From: Nocardia sp. NBC_01730
GTDB taxonomy: Bacteria > Actinomycetota > Actinomycetes > Mycobacteriales > Mycobacteriaceae
DNA: 64,000 bases
Assembly (NCBI RefSeq): GCF_035920445.1
Contig: NZ_CP109162.1
Location: forward strand, 248,001-312,000
Direction: 5' to 3'
A program made the translations under genes and the position numbers. A model generated the notes under the pieces. The model saw only the letters and a list, made by a program, of their open reading frames with translations. It searched no databases and was not told the origin of the DNA. Shown piece by piece: positions 30,628-39,913 of the stretch (within the stretch, counting starts at the first letter, position 1; each line of letters begins with the position of its first letter).

Positions 30628-31221
30628 TCATGGAGCGGTACTCGTTGTGCCCCGCGGGTACAGACCGTCGAGCATGATCCCGAGGAGTCGCCGCCAGTCG
30701 CCGCTACGGTTGCCGATCGTCGCCGATATCGCGCCGACGAGCAGGTAGACATCGGCCACCGTGCAGTCATCGCGGAGTGCGCCCGCGGCCCGGTCCCGCT
30801 CGATGAGTTCGGCGATGACGGTTTCGAGCCGGGCGCGGGTCTCGCCTCGTGGCTCGCTGCCGGTCGACTCCCGAGCCGCCTCGATCGCCGCGGACAATCC
30901 ACGGTCGGCCGTCAGAACTTCGCCGACATGGTTCAGATAGCGGGCTAGCGCCTGACCCGGCTCGGCGTGTAGCACGCATTCGTTGCGGGCGAAGTCCTCG
31001 ATCTCGGCGAAGCGTTGCTCGGCTGCGGCCTCGATGAGGTCGGCATGGGTGGGAAAGTGGCGATAGACGGTGCCGATGCCGACTCCGGCGACGCGAGCTA
31101 TCTCGGGTAGCTGAACCGCGCTGCCGCGCTCGGCGAACAGGGTGCGAGCCGCCGCCACGATGCGGGCTCGGTTGAGCGTGGCATCGGCGCGCTGTCTACG
31201 GGGTGCTGCAGGCCTTGACAC
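30628..31221 (-). CDS. TetR-family regulator of the divergent cupin gene
   Basis: This 197-aa protein has the TetR helix-turn-helix at about residues 15-60 (NRARIVAAARTLFAERGSAVQLPEIARVAGVGIGTVYRHFPTHADLIEA). The C-terminal part resembles the SCO4008/TetR_C-type ligand domain. GTG 31221 fits the AGGAAGG ribosome site; a TTG 2 codons upstream is less likely. The gene is divergent from a cupin gene, and a 27-bp palindrome lies between them, so it probably represses both. Confidence 0.88.
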   Translation of the reverse strand: MSRPAAPRRQRADATLNRARIVAAARTLFAERGSAVQLPEIARVAGVGIGTVYRHFPTHADLIEAAAEQRFAEIEDFARNECVLHAEPGQALARYLNHVGEVLTADRGLSAAIEAARESTGSEPRGETRARLETVIAELIERDRAAGALRDDCTVADVYLLVGAISATIGNRSGDWRRLLGIMLDGLYPRGTTSTAP

Positions 31222-31247
31222 CAGCAATCCTTCCTTGTGTACGCTTC

Positions 31248-31274
31248 AAATGGAACCGGAATCCGGTTCCGTTT
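31248..31274. promoter_or_regulatory. TetR operator, 27-bp palindrome
   Basis: The arms AAATGGAACCGGA (31248-31260) and TCCGGTTCCGTTT (31262-31274) are complementary except at one position, around a single central base. It lies between the divergent TetR and cupin starts, the normal place for an autorepressor site. Confidence 0.75.
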
Positions 31275-31294
31275 ATCACTGAAGGGTACAGCTT

Positions 31295-31759
31295 ATGTCC
31301 GACGATCGTTTCCTCCTTCTCGGCCCCGGTGAAGTGCGGCCTGGCCGCGTGCCATTGCCTGCCGCCTTCGCGGTCAAGGCGATGAGCGAGGACGCCGAAG
31401 GCAGGTTTTCCCTGCTGGAGGTGACCCTCGCCCGCGATATTCCCCGACACACGCACCACGTCGCGGACGAGTGCATCTATGTGTTGGAGGGTGTGCTCGG
31501 TGTCGAGTTCGACGACCGTGCACTCACCGCGACGGAAGGGATGTTCGTGCTGCTGCCGCACGGGGTGCCGCATGCCCTGCGGTGCGGGTCGCAGCCGCCG
31601 CCCCGGGTGCTGCAGATCTCCTCGCCCGGCGGTTGGGAGTGCTACTTGGAGGACCTTTTCGAGGCCGGGCAGTCGGTGCTCACCGATGGCGAACTGGACC
31701 CGGCGAAGATCAACCTGATCGCAGGCAAGTACGACATCCGGTACGAGGAGACGGCGTAG
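31295..31759 (+). CDS. Cupin-domain protein
   Basis: This 154-aa single-domain cupin has motif 1 LARDIPRHTHHVADECIYVLEGVLGVEFDDR with its metal-binding His residues and Glu. Motif 2, FVLLPHGVPHALRC, carries the last His. It continues LQISSPGGWECYLEDLFEAG, typical of quercetin-2,3-dioxygenase-like cupins from actinobacteria. The substrate is unknown. GAAGGG precedes ATG 31295. Control by the adjacent TetR protein suggests induction by a small aromatic or xenobiotic compound. Confidence 0.85.
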   Translation: MSDDRFLLLGPGEVRPGRVPLPAAFAVKAMSEDAEGRFSLLEVTLARDIPRHTHHVADECIYVLEGVLGVEFDDRALTATEGMFVLLPHGVPHALRCGSQPPPRVLQISSPGGWECYLEDLFEAGQSVLTDGELDPAKINLIAGKYDIRYEETA

Positions 31760-31929
31760 GTAGCTCGGTGGAGGAGTCGGATGCCGCGCTGGTGCGCAAC
31801 GCGGTCGGCCGCTGACAATCACTTTCGCCGTCCGGCTCTTTACCGGAGCACGGTCGCTTGTCGCGCCCCGCTGACGACCGGGCCCGCGATACTGTCATAC
31901 GTGCCTCTGCGAGGTGTGAACCCTGGCCG

Positions 31930-33639
31930 TCAGGCGAGTTTCGCGGCCAGCGCCCGCCCGGCGGCTCGGCCGGAGAAGATGCAGCCGCCGAGGAAGGTGC
32001 CCTCCAGCGCGTTGTAGCCGTGCACGCCGCCGCCGCCGAATCCGGCGACCTCGCCCGCGGCGTACAGGCCGGGGAACGCGGCGCCGTCCGGCTTGATCAC
32101 CTGGGAGTCCAGGTTGGTTTGCAAGCCGCCCAGGGTTTTCCGGGTCAGGATGTTGAGCCGGACGGCGATCAGCGGACCGGCCGCCGGATCGAGGATCCGG
32201 TGCGGTTTGGCGACCCGTCCCACCTTGTCGCCGAAATACCGGCGGGCGTTGGCGATCGCCATCAGCTGGCCGTCCTTGGTGTACTTGTTGGCCAGTTCCC
32301 GATCCCGGGCGACTATCTGGCGTTCCAGGTCGTCGTAGTCGAGCTGGGGGCGGTGCCCGTCGATCCCGGCCCGCCCGATCTTGTTCATGCCGTCGACCAG
32401 CTCACGCAGCGTGTTCGCGACGACGAAGTCGACACCGTGCCGCTTGAACGCCTCCACCGGGCCCGGCGCCCCCTTGGCGACCCGGCTCTTCAGCGTGAGC
32501 TCGAGGTCCTTGCCGGTGATGTCCGGGTTCTGTTCCGAGCCCGACAGCGCGAACTCCTTTTCGATGATCGACTGGGTGAGCACGAACCAGGAGTAGTCGT
32601 AGCCGGACTTCAGGATTTCCTTCATCGTGCTGTTGGTGTCGAATCCGGGGAAACAGGGTGCGGGCAGCCGCTTTCCGTTTGCGTCGAACCACAGCGAGGA
32701 CGGGCCGGGGATGATCCGGATGGCGTGGTCGGGCCAGATCGGGTCCCAGTTGACGATGCCCTCGGTGTAGTGCCACATGCGGTCGCGGTTGACGATAGCG
32801 CCGCCCGCCGCCTCGGTGATGCCGAGCATCCGTCCGTCCACGTGGGCGGGCACACCGGAGATCATCGTTTGTGGGCACGGGCCGAGCCGCTCTGTCGGCC
32901 AGTTGCGGCGGATCAGCTCGTGGTTGTGGCCGATCCCGCCGGATGACACGATCACCGCCTTCGCGCGGAACTCGAAGTCGCCCACCTTGTTGCGGGACGA
33001 AGCCCGGCCGCGTTCGAGATCGGTGTCCTCCAGCACGGTGCCGCGCACGCCGACCACCGCGTCGTTCTCCACGATCAGCTCGTCCGCTCGGTGGCGGAAG
33101 CCGAAGCTCACCAGCCCGCGCCGCTCGCCCTCGAGCACTGGCTCGGCGAACACCCGAACCACCTCGGGGCCGGTGCCCCAGGTGAGGTGGAAGCGCGGCA
33201 CCGAGTTGCCGTGTCCGTCCGCGAATCCGCCGCCGCGCTCGGCCCAGCCGACCAGCGGTGTCACGCGCAGGCCGAGATCGCGCAGATAGTCCCGCTTCTC
33301 GGTGGCGGCGAACCGCACGTATGCCTGCGCCCACTGCCGCGCCCACAGGTCCTCGTCATCGCGGTCGAATCCGGCCGAGCCGAGCCAGTCCTGCAACGCG
33401 AGATCGTAGGAATCCTTGATGCCGAGGCGGCGCTGCTCAGGGCTGTCGACGAAGAACAGCCCGCCGAGCGACCAGAACGCTTGACCGCCGAGATTGTTGC
33501 GGTTCTCCTGATCGAGCACATGTACGGTGTGTCCGGCCTTGACCAACTCGTGCGCGGCGACCAGGCCGGCCAGCCCGGCGCCGACGACGATGACGTCCGC
33601 CTTCTGTGCCACATCGGGACTGTTGTGGGACATGTTCAT
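31930..33639 (-). CDS. FAD-binding dehydrogenase (KstD-like flavoprotein)
   Basis: This 569-aa protein has the N-terminal FAD motif ADVIVVGAGLAGLVAAHELVKAGHTVHVLDQE, then LGGQAFWSLGGLFFVDSPEQRRLGI, KAVIVSSGGIGHNHELIRRNWP and the C-terminal FAD segment GLYAAGEVAGFGGGGVHGYNALEGTFLGGCIFSGRAAG. This matches the COG3573-type flavoproteins related to 3-ketosteroid dehydrogenases and fumarate reductases, and annotated simply as FAD-binding dehydrogenase. ATG 33639 overlaps the stop of the TetR gene (ATGA), so the regulator and the enzyme are one transcription unit. Confidence 0.88.
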   Translation of the reverse strand: MNMSHNSPDVAQKADVIVVGAGLAGLVAAHELVKAGHTVHVLDQENRNNLGGQAFWSLGGLFFVDSPEQRRLGIKDSYDLALQDWLGSAGFDRDDEDLWARQWAQAYVRFAATEKRDYLRDLGLRVTPLVGWAERGGGFADGHGNSVPRFHLTWGTGPEVVRVFAEPVLEGERRGLVSFGFRHRADELIVENDAVVGVRGTVLEDTDLERGRASSRNKVGDFEFRAKAVIVSSGGIGHNHELIRRNWPTERLGPCPQTMISGVPAHVDGRMLGITEAAGGAIVNRDRMWHYTEGIVNWDPIWPDHAIRIIPGPSSLWFDANGKRLPAPCFPGFDTNSTMKEILKSGYDYSWFVLTQSIIEKEFALSGSEQNPDITGKDLELTLKSRVAKGAPGPVEAFKRHGVDFVVANTLRELVDGMNKIGRAGIDGHRPQLDYDDLERQIVARDRELANKYTKDGQLMAIANARRYFGDKVGRVAKPHRILDPAAGPLIAVRLNILTRKTLGGLQTNLDSQVIKPDGAAFPGLYAAGEVAGFGGGGVHGYNALEGTFLGGCIFSGRAAGRALAAKLA

Positions 33640-34274
33640 CCTTCGGTTGCGGTGCTGTAGGCCAGCACAACGTGGTGGAAGAGTTCGGTGCGCCGCCTGC
33701 GGACGACAAGGCTGTCCGGCTCCATCAGGACCTGCACACTGGTGCCGTCGTGGACGGCGATGAGCGCCTGGCCGAACGCGTCCGGGTCCGGCACGCAGCG
33801 GCCGCCGCGTGTGAGCGCGGCGACGATCGTCGGCATGAGGGCCGCGACGATTGCTTCCTCACGCGCGGCCATCACCCGGCGCAGCGCGGGTGTGCGTAGG
33901 GCATGCGTGGTGAACTCCGCGGTGATCCGGTACCAGCCCTCGTCGACCCGAACCGCCCGTTCCAGCCGTTCGACCGCGGTGCGGACGTCATCGGTGCCTT
34001 CGGCCGCGATGTTGTCGAGGATGGCGCTCGCCTCGGCGAGCATGGCCGCCGAACGTTGTTCCCACATCGCCAGGAACAGCTCGTCCAGGGAGTTGAAGTT
34101 GGAGTAGAACGCGCCACGGGTGAAGCCGGCCCGCTCGCAGACCCGTTCGACGGTGGCGCGACCGAACCCTTCCTCGGAGAATGCCTGGTAGGCCGCGGTG
34201 AGCAGCCGGTTCCTCGTCTCGGTGCGGCGCCGGGTGACCCGGGTCGGCGCTGCTTTCGCGGCATCGGATGCCAC
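33636..34274 (-). CDS. TetR-family regulator of the FAD dehydrogenase
   Basis: This 212-aa protein has its helix-turn-helix at about residues 18-65 (TRNRLLTAAYQAFSEEGFGRATVERVCERAGFTRGAFYSNFNSLDELFLAMWE), followed by a helical ligand domain (VRVDEGWYRITAEFTTHALRTPALRRVMAAREEAI). GTG 34274 is chosen because GGGAGG lies 7 nt upstream. The ATG at 34331 falls inside the presumed operator and is unlikely. Translation is coupled to the dehydrogenase gene downstream. Confidence 0.88.
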   Translation of the reverse strand: MASDAAKAAPTRVTRRRTETRNRLLTAAYQAFSEEGFGRATVERVCERAGFTRGAFYSNFNSLDELFLAMWEQRSAAMLAEASAILDNIAAEGTDDVRTAVERLERAVRVDEGWYRITAEFTTHALRTPALRRVMAAREEAIVAALMPTIVAALTRGGRCVPDPDAFGQALIAVHDGTSVQVLMEPDSLVVRRRRTELFHHVVLAYSTATEG

Positions 34275-34312
34275 GGGGCGCCTCCCTCGAATCGGGCTGA
34301 TCGCGGCCGTTG

Positions 34313-34345
34313 GATACAAGAATGTATTCAATACAGAATCGTATC
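34313..34345. promoter_or_regulatory. Imperfect palindrome upstream of TetR/FAD operon
   Basis: GATACAAGAATGTATT and AATACAGAATCGTATC flank a central C; 11 of 16 positions pair, including both outer GATAC/GTATC blocks and the inner TGTATT/AATACA. It is AT-rich against a GC-rich background and is a likely autoregulatory TetR operator overlapping the promoter. Confidence 0.55.
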
Positions 34346-34448
34346 AGAGGTGCTTGCCCGGCGAGTGCGAAACCCCCGGGTAGGGTGAGCTCGGCGGCAT
34401 CCGGCCGTGGCCAGGTCCGTGTCGAGCCGATCGGTGCGAGGTGATCCG

Positions 34449-35480
34449 ATGAGCGAGGTCCGCGGCGGTACCGGCTCGATGCTCTGCTGGCAGGCGCGCA
34501 GGCCGGGTCCGATCGACACCGGTCCGATGGACAAGGTGCGCTCGGCCGTCCCGGAACCGGCGCTGGGCGAGCTGCTGGTGCGCGTACTCGCCTGCGGTGT
34601 GTGCCGGACCGACCTGCATGTGGTGGAGGGGGATCTCCCGGTGCACCGTGCGGGCGTAGTGCCCGGGCACGAGGTCGTCGGTGAAGTCGTTGCCCTCGGG
34701 TCGGCGACGGGGGCGAGGTTCGCTGTCGGGGATCGGGTCGGCATCGCCTGGCTGCGGCACACCTGCGGGGAATGCGCGTACTGTCTGCGCGGAGCCGAAA
34801 ACCTTTGTCCACGTTCGGCTTACACGGGCTGGGATGCCGACGGCGGCTACGCCGAGTTCGCCTGTGTGCCCGCCGCGTACGCGCTTCGCCTGCCCGGCGG
34901 CTACTCCGATGCCGACACCGCACCGTTGCTGTGCGCGGGCATCATCGGATACCGGGCACTGCGGCGGGCGAGCCTGCCACCCGGCGGACGACTCGGGATC
35001 TACGGCTTCGGCGGCAGCGCCCACATCGCCGCCCAGGTCGCGGCCGCGCAGGGTGCCGAGGTGCACGTGATGACACGTGATCCCGCCGCGCGTGAACTCG
35101 CGACCGCCCTCGGCGCGGCCTCGGTACAGGGCGCGGCCGACCCGCCTCCGGTCCGGTTGGATTCGGCGATCTTGTTCGCGCCCGTCGGCGACCTGGTGTT
35201 GCCTGCGCTGGCGGCGCTCGATCGCGGCGGGGTCCTTGCTATCGCGGGTATCCATCTCAGCGACATTCCTGCGCTGAACTATCAGCGGCATCTGTTCCAG
35301 GAGCGAGAGATTCGCTCCGTCACCGCCAACACCCGGTCGGACGCTCGTGAATTCCTCGCTCTTGCGGGCGAATACCGGATACACCTGACCACGCACGGGT
35401 ACTCCCTCGGTACGGCCGACCAGGCGCTGGCCGACCTCGCGCACGGACGGTTCACCGGCGCAGCGGTTCTAGTTCCATAG
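34449..35480 (+). CDS. Zinc-dependent alcohol dehydrogenase
   Basis: This 343-aa medium-chain dehydrogenase has [36 protein letters not shown], holding the catalytic zinc Cys and the GHE motif. The structural zinc cysteines are [15 protein letters not shown], followed by the nucleotide motif [22 protein letters not shown]. It lacks the extra specificity features of formaldehyde or polyol dehydrogenases and resembles actinobacterial AdhA. GAGGTGAT directly before ATG 34449 supports the start. It runs opposite to the TetR gene and directly precedes the integrase relic. Confidence 0.88.
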   Translation: MSEVRGGTGSMLCWQARRPGPIDTGPMDKVRSAVPEPALGELLVRVLACGVCRTDLHVVEGDLPVHRAGVVPGHEVVGEVVALGSATGARFAVGDRVGIAWLRHTCGECAYCLRGAENLCPRSAYTGWDADGGYAEFACVPAAYALRLPGGYSDADTAPLLCAGIIGYRALRRASLPPGGRLGIYGFGGSAHIAAQVAAAQGAEVHVMTRDPAARELATALGAASVQGAADPPPVRLDSAILFAPVGDLVLPALAALDRGGVLAIAGIHLSDIPALNYQRHLFQEREIRSVTANTRSDAREFLALAGEYRIHLTTHGYSLGTADQALADLAHGRFTGAAVLVP

Positions 35481-35482
35481 GA

Positions 35483-35775
35483 AGACGCCACAGGACACGA
35501 TTCGGCCAGAGTGCTGTTGCAGGGATACGTGGTCCACCGAGCGGCGCTCAGTCGAACCTCTGGCCCGCTGTTCTTGTCGGAATCACGCCGCACCGGGGAG
35601 AGCCTTCGGCGTTGTGGACTGGTCGAAGGTGGTGCGGCGGATCGCGCTAACCGCAGAGCTGCCGCGCTTCTCCACGCACACGATCCGGCACCTGTGTCTG
35701 ATCGACCTGGCCCGCATGGGCTGGAAGCCGCACGCCATCGCCACCTTCCATCCAGACTGCGTAACAATGGCCTGA
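35483..35775 (+). pseudogene. Tyrosine-recombinase (integrase) relic
   Basis: Two frames together spell an actinobacterial site-specific recombinase fragment. LLQGYVVHRAALSRTSGPLFLSESRR is followed, after a frameshift near 35600, by VDWSKVVRRIALTAELPRFSTHTIRHLCLIDLARMGWKPHAIATF. The HTIRH block holds the catalytic His and second Arg. After IATF the sequence diverges to a stop, so the final catalytic Tyr is missing and the protein cannot be active. It lies immediately before the Wadjet genes and is probably the trace of an element that delivered them. Confidence 0.75.
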
Positions 35776-35818
35776 TGGCTATCGGTGACACCACAGCGTG
35801 GCCCGGTCGACGCGTCCG

Positions 35819-37033
35819 ATGAGCAGCGCGCAGTCCCCGCGGCAGCTGTCAGCGGATCTGGCGCCGCTGTGGCATGCGCTCCATCGACGACTGTCGACGG
35901 GGCGTTCGGTGAGCCGGGTCAAAGTCGGCCCGCTGAACGCCGCGCAGCGGACGGCCATCGCCGATCTGTTCGGATCCGCGCGGATGCCCGGCGAATACTG
36001 GATGGTCAGCTTGGCGCAGGTGGACACGGTGCTGCTCGACGTGACCGGCTGCGACGCTTACACCGTCGTCGAGCACCTGGTCGGTTCGATCGGAAATCGG
36101 TCGGCCGAGCGCGCGGCCGCTACTGCCGAGCGAAACCGGTTGTGGGAGTGGTTGTTCGATCACGAGGTGGTGCGAGCCCAGCCCGCGCTGATCGGCTGGG
36201 CGGCGTTGATGCGGCGAAACGGACTGGTGGAGGGATCGGTCCAGCGGACCACGATCGAGCTCGAGCGCGCGTTGCGCGTCCTGCGCGAGTTGCCAGGGGC
36301 CGGGGTGCCGTTGCCCGTGTTCGCCGCCAGAATGCTGGGGGATCCGCACGGCCTCGATGATGGCACCCGCACGCAGGCGATGGTGATTCGCGCCTTGACC
36401 GCGATCTATGACAGCGAGCCGCCGAAGGATGTCGTCCAGCTGCGGGCATTGTGGGAGCGAGCGGGCATTGCCGACGACGAGCTGTCGTCGACAGTTCTTG
36501 TCGCAGGTGTGCCGACCGACGATTCGAACACGGTGATCGGCCAGATCCTGCACACCTGTGCGGGGGCTGGGCTCGCCGCGGTGCTGACCTTGCAACAGCT
36601 GCGCGTCGAGGCGGAGCTGACCGAGGTGGCGGCCCGGGTGTGGGTGATCGAAAACCCCAGCATCCTCGCAATGGCATTGGCGCGCTTCGGTGACCGCTGT
36701 CCGCCGATGGTGTGCACGGCGGGCTGGCCGAGCAGCGCGGGCGTTCGGCTGCTCGACCAGTTGGCACGAGCGGGTGCCGAGCTGCGTTACCATGGCGACC
36801 TCGACGGGGAGGGATTGCGGATCGCCGCGAATCTCGTGGCCAGGGTCGGCGTGGTGCCATGGCGGATGACCAGCACGGACTATCTCGCGGCGTTCGGCTC
36901 CGACGGCCCGTCAGTCGGTCGGGTGACGCAGGCGCCGTGGGACCCGGAGCTGTCCGAGCATATGCGTCGAGTCGGCCGGCTGGTGCCAGAGGAACGCGTC
37001 GTCGATCTGTTGCTCGAGGATATGGCGCCGTAG
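35819..37033 (+). CDS. jetD: Wadjet type II nuclease subunit JetD (TIGR02679 family)
   Basis: This 404-aa protein has an N-terminal winged-helix-like part and a C-terminal topoisomerase VI-like Toprim domain. The Toprim Glu is in VWVIENPS (about residue 278) and the DxD pair in YHGDLDGEGLRIA (Asp at about 327 and 329). The intermediate PPMVCTAGWPSSAGVRLLDQLARAGAELRYHGD is characteristic of the family. JetD cuts plasmid DNA after loop extrusion by JetABC. ATG 35819 is preferred to GTG 35798. In this locus it comes first, 56 bp before jetA. Confidence 0.88.
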   Translation: MSSAQSPRQLSADLAPLWHALHRRLSTGRSVSRVKVGPLNAAQRTAIADLFGSARMPGEYWMVSLAQVDTVLLDVTGCDAYTVVEHLVGSIGNRSAERAAATAERNRLWEWLFDHEVVRAQPALIGWAALMRRNGLVEGSVQRTTIELERALRVLRELPGAGVPLPVFAARMLGDPHGLDDGTRTQAMVIRALTAIYDSEPPKDVVQLRALWERAGIADDELSSTVLVAGVPTDDSNTVIGQILHTCAGAGLAAVLTLQQLRVEAELTEVAARVWVIENPSILAMALARFGDRCPPMVCTAGWPSSAGVRLLDQLARAGAELRYHGDLDGEGLRIAANLVARVGVVPWRMTSTDYLAAFGSDGPSVGRVTQAPWDPELSEHMRRVGRLVPEERVVDLLLEDMAP

Positions 37034-37089
37034 TTATCAGACCGTGCGGCTATGGTGGTCCTCCGAGTCACCAGCCAGGGGGAGCCGAT

Positions 37090-38622
37090 ATGGATCCGAT
37101 TCGGGTACCACCCGAGATGTTCCGATTCACCGGTGGAGATCGCGCCGGGTTGTACGTGTCGGTGCTCCATGCGTTCGGTGAGGCGAACGAACGGCTGGAG
37201 ACGGCGCTCGGTATCGATGACATCCGGGCCCGATTACGGTCGGTCGGATGGTTGGAGGCCATCGAAGACGACGACCTGACCGCGGCGCTCGACCAGCTGC
37301 GCGCCTGGAATCTGGTCGACGTCATCCAGAACCATTCCGAGAACTACCGCACCGTAACCGAATACGAACGTCGAAATCTGCAGTACTCGCTCACCAGGCA
37401 GGGTGAAGCCGCGTTCGCCGGTGTCGTGCACGCGATGACCGTCCTCGCCTCGACCGGCGCCCTGCAGACCGCGGTGCTCGACGCCATCTCCGACCGGCTC
37501 GCCGACCTGTCGCATGAACTGGAGTCGGGATCGGACCGCAGAGTGTTCACGGTGTTGAGCGAGCTCGAGTCCCATCTCGAGGCGCTGCGCGGCAACACCA
37601 AACAGTTCAACGGCGAATTGCAGCGACTGCTACGCGCCGACGGCGTCGACATCAACGTATTCCACGAGGTCAAGGCCGCCACCGTGGCCTATCTCCAGGA
37701 GTTCCTCACCAACATCGAATACCGCAGCCACGCCATCGCGTCTCGGATCCAGGCGATCGAGGACTACGGGTTGACGCGCATGCACCAGCGCGCATTGCTC
37801 GGAGCCGAACTGCCGCAACTGACCGGTGCCGATCCCGGAGGGGCATGGCTGGAACATCGCAGAGCGCGCTGGGACGGTCTGCGAGCCTGGTTCCTGCCCG
37901 TCGACGGTACGGCGCCTCGCATCGACCAGCTGCGCCAAGTCGGTCGAAAGGCGATCATCACGTTGCTGCAGGTGCTCGACCGGATCACCGAGTCGCGCAG
38001 GCGTTCCAGTAGCGCCGCGGCCGACTTCCGCGAGCTGGCGCGGTGGTTTTCGGTCCTGCCGGAACAGGACGATTTGCACCGGCTGTGGTCCACCGCCTTC
38101 GGGCTCAGCTCCGCGCGGCACCCGCATCTGGCCCACCCCGACCAGGAGCTGGTGAGCTACACCGCGCCGTGGCATGAGGCGCCCGCGGTCGAGATCTCAC
38201 CGCTGCTGCGTTCGTCCGGTCGTGCCGAGCGCTTCGGCAGAACCGGTGCGATTCCCGATGTCGCCGCGATCAGGGCGGCCAGAGCGGCCCGTGCCGCAGT
38301 CGAACGCGCTGAACTGCAGGCGGCGTGGGACATGCTGGATACCGATGGCACCATGCGTCTTTCGGCATTCGGCGAACTGGAACACGAGGTGTTCGAGCGG
38401 CTGCTCGAGCTGCTCGGTCGCGCGCTGGGCAGTGCGCCGGATCCGAACGGAACCCGGCGGGGCAGCACCATGGATGGTCGGGTCGAGATTGTCCTGCGCA
38501 CGCCGCCGGACAGCGAAATCGCCGAGCTGAAAACGCCGCGCGGGGTGTTTCGCGGACCCGACTACATCGTGGAAGTTGCCGCACCTGGGCGTGGCGCGCG
38601 CCGACGGGGAGCCTCCGCGTGA
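37090..38622 (+). CDS. jetA: Wadjet type II kleisin-like subunit JetA (TIGR02677 family)
   Basis: This 510-aa protein starts with a winged-helix region ([45 protein letters not shown]). A long, largely helical body follows (SDRLADLSHELESGSDRRVFTVLSELESHLEALRGNTKQFNGELQRLL), with the family block EFLTNIEYRSHAIASRIQAIEDYG. It would bridge the SMC-like ATPase JetC as MukF bridges MukB. GGGGGAG 6 nt before ATG 37090 fixes the start. The jetB gene follows after 34 bp. Confidence 0.87.
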   Translation: MDPIRVPPEMFRFTGGDRAGLYVSVLHAFGEANERLETALGIDDIRARLRSVGWLEAIEDDDLTAALDQLRAWNLVDVIQNHSENYRTVTEYERRNLQYSLTRQGEAAFAGVVHAMTVLASTGALQTAVLDAISDRLADLSHELESGSDRRVFTVLSELESHLEALRGNTKQFNGELQRLLRADGVDINVFHEVKAATVAYLQEFLTNIEYRSHAIASRIQAIEDYGLTRMHQRALLGAELPQLTGADPGGAWLEHRRARWDGLRAWFLPVDGTAPRIDQLRQVGRKAIITLLQVLDRITESRRRSSSAAADFRELARWFSVLPEQDDLHRLWSTAFGLSSARHPHLAHPDQELVSYTAPWHEAPAVEISPLLRSSGRAERFGRTGAIPDVAAIRAARAARAAVERAELQAAWDMLDTDGTMRLSAFGELEHEVFERLLELLGRALGSAPDPNGTRRGSTMDGRVEIVLRTPPDSEIAELKTPRGVFRGPDYIVEVAAPGRGARRRGASA

Positions 38623-38656
38623 GTACGGCGCGGTGGGTGAATCTCAGGAGGCAGCC

Positions 38657-39913
38657 ATGAGCGAGCTCGCCAACCAGTTGGTGATCGCCGAGCGGGAGGA
38701 GGTCGCCCGAGGCGTGCGGCACCTGCTCGCCGACCCGTTGATCACCGAACGTGCCGCACCGGACGTGTTCGACGTGATCCGGCGGCGGCGCGGTCCGATC
38801 GCGAAATGGTTCGACTACTACTGCGGCTGGACGCTGATCGTCGAGCCCCGGCTCGGCTATGCCCGGCTGATCAAGGTGGGCGCGGCAATCGACCCGACCC
38901 GACCGGCGCGCCGACTGCGTTCGGGCAGAGCGGAATTCGATCGCCGACGGTATGTTCTGCTGTGTGTGGTGGCCGCGGAACTGTTCGCCGCGCCCGTGAC
39001 GACGATCGGTCTGCTCGCCGGACGGGTGCGTGCCGCCACCGCGGAGGATCCTGTGGTGGCGAGCTTCGATACGGCAAGCCGCAGTGAGCGGATGGCGTTC
39101 GTGGACGCGCTGCGGCTCCTGGAATCGTTCAGCGTGCTGGAGGCGATCGACGGATCGGCCGACTCGTTCGTGGAGTCGGAGACGGCGAAGGTGCTGTTCC
39201 GGGTCGACGCCACGCTGCTGCTGCGGCTGCTGGCGGTCCCGTCGGGGCCCTCGCAGCTGGGCGTGCCCCCGGAAGAGGTGCCGCTGCGGTTCGACGACGT
39301 CCTCGCGGAACTCACCAGGGAACGTCGCTACGGGCTGGCGGGTGCGCGATCGGGCAGGCATGCCGAGCACGCCGGTGTCTCCGATGTGCAGCGCAACTTG
39401 TGGTTGCGGCACAGCGTGTTTCGCCGCATGGTCGACGACCCGGTCGTGTACCTCGACGACCTCACCGCGGACGAACGCGCCTACCTCGCCTCACCCACCG
39501 GCAGACAGTTGCTGCGTCGCGCCGCCGAGCAGGGCGGCTTCGTCCTCGAAGAGCGAGCAGAAGGCTTGCTTTTAGTCGACCCGGACGGCATCGCCACCGA
39601 CGGCCGGTTTCCCGACGACGCGGGCCCTGCGAAGGTGGCGGCGCTGCTGCTCCTCGATGCCATGCCGGGCCCAACCACCGTCGAACAGTTGCAGCGCAGC
39701 GCCGCCGGAATACTGGACCGCTTTCCCCGCTGGGCCCGTACATACCAAGGGGAAGACGGTGCACGACAACTGGTTTCCGATGCGCTTGCGGTGCTGAAGT
39801 CGTTCGGGCTGGTCCGCGCGTCGGCATCGGGCCTGGTCACCCCGCTACCCGCCGCGGCCCGTTACCGCGTGAGCGCGATCCGCACAGCCGATACAACCGA
39901 GGAACCGTCATGA
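38657..39913 (+). CDS. jetB: Wadjet type II MukE-like subunit JetB (TIGR02678 family)
   Basis: This 418-aa protein contains the TIGR02678 features: EREEVARGVRHLLADPLITERAAPDVFDVIRRRRGPIAKWFDYYCGWTLIVEPRLGYARLIK near the start, FDRRRYVLLCVVAAELFAAPVTTIGLLA, and a C-terminal winged-helix-like segment (QLVSDALAVLKSFGLVR). It is expected to bind the JetA kleisin as MukE binds MukF. CAGGAGG precedes ATG 38657. Its stop overlaps the jetC start (ATGA), so the two are coupled. Confidence 0.87.
   Translation: MSELANQLVIAEREEVARGVRHLLADPLITERAAPDVFDVIRRRRGPIAKWFDYYCGWTLIVEPRLGYARLIKVGAAIDPTRPARRLRSGRAEFDRRRYVLLCVVAAELFAAPVTTIGLLAGRVRAATAEDPVVASFDTASRSERMAFVDALRLLESFSVLEAIDGSADSFVESETAKVLFRVDATLLLRLLAVPSGPSQLGVPPEEVPLRFDDVLAELTRERRYGLAGARSGRHAEHAGVSDVQRNLWLRHSVFRRMVDDPVVYLDDLTADERAYLASPTGRQLLRRAAEQGGFVLEERAEGLLLVDPDGIATDGRFPDDAGPAKVAALLLLDAMPGPTTVEQLQRSAAGILDRFPRWARTYQGEDGARQLVSDALAVLKSFGLVRASASGLVTPLPAAARYRVSAIRTADTTEEPS

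Noticed and set aside
36712..37089. N-terminal extension of jetA into jetD
   Set aside because: No family similarity; ATG 37090 has a good ribosome site.
39400..39909. N-terminal extension of jetC by 170 codons
   Set aside because: It is the shadow frame of jetB; ATG 39910 overlaps the jetB stop and gives the normal ATPase N-terminus.
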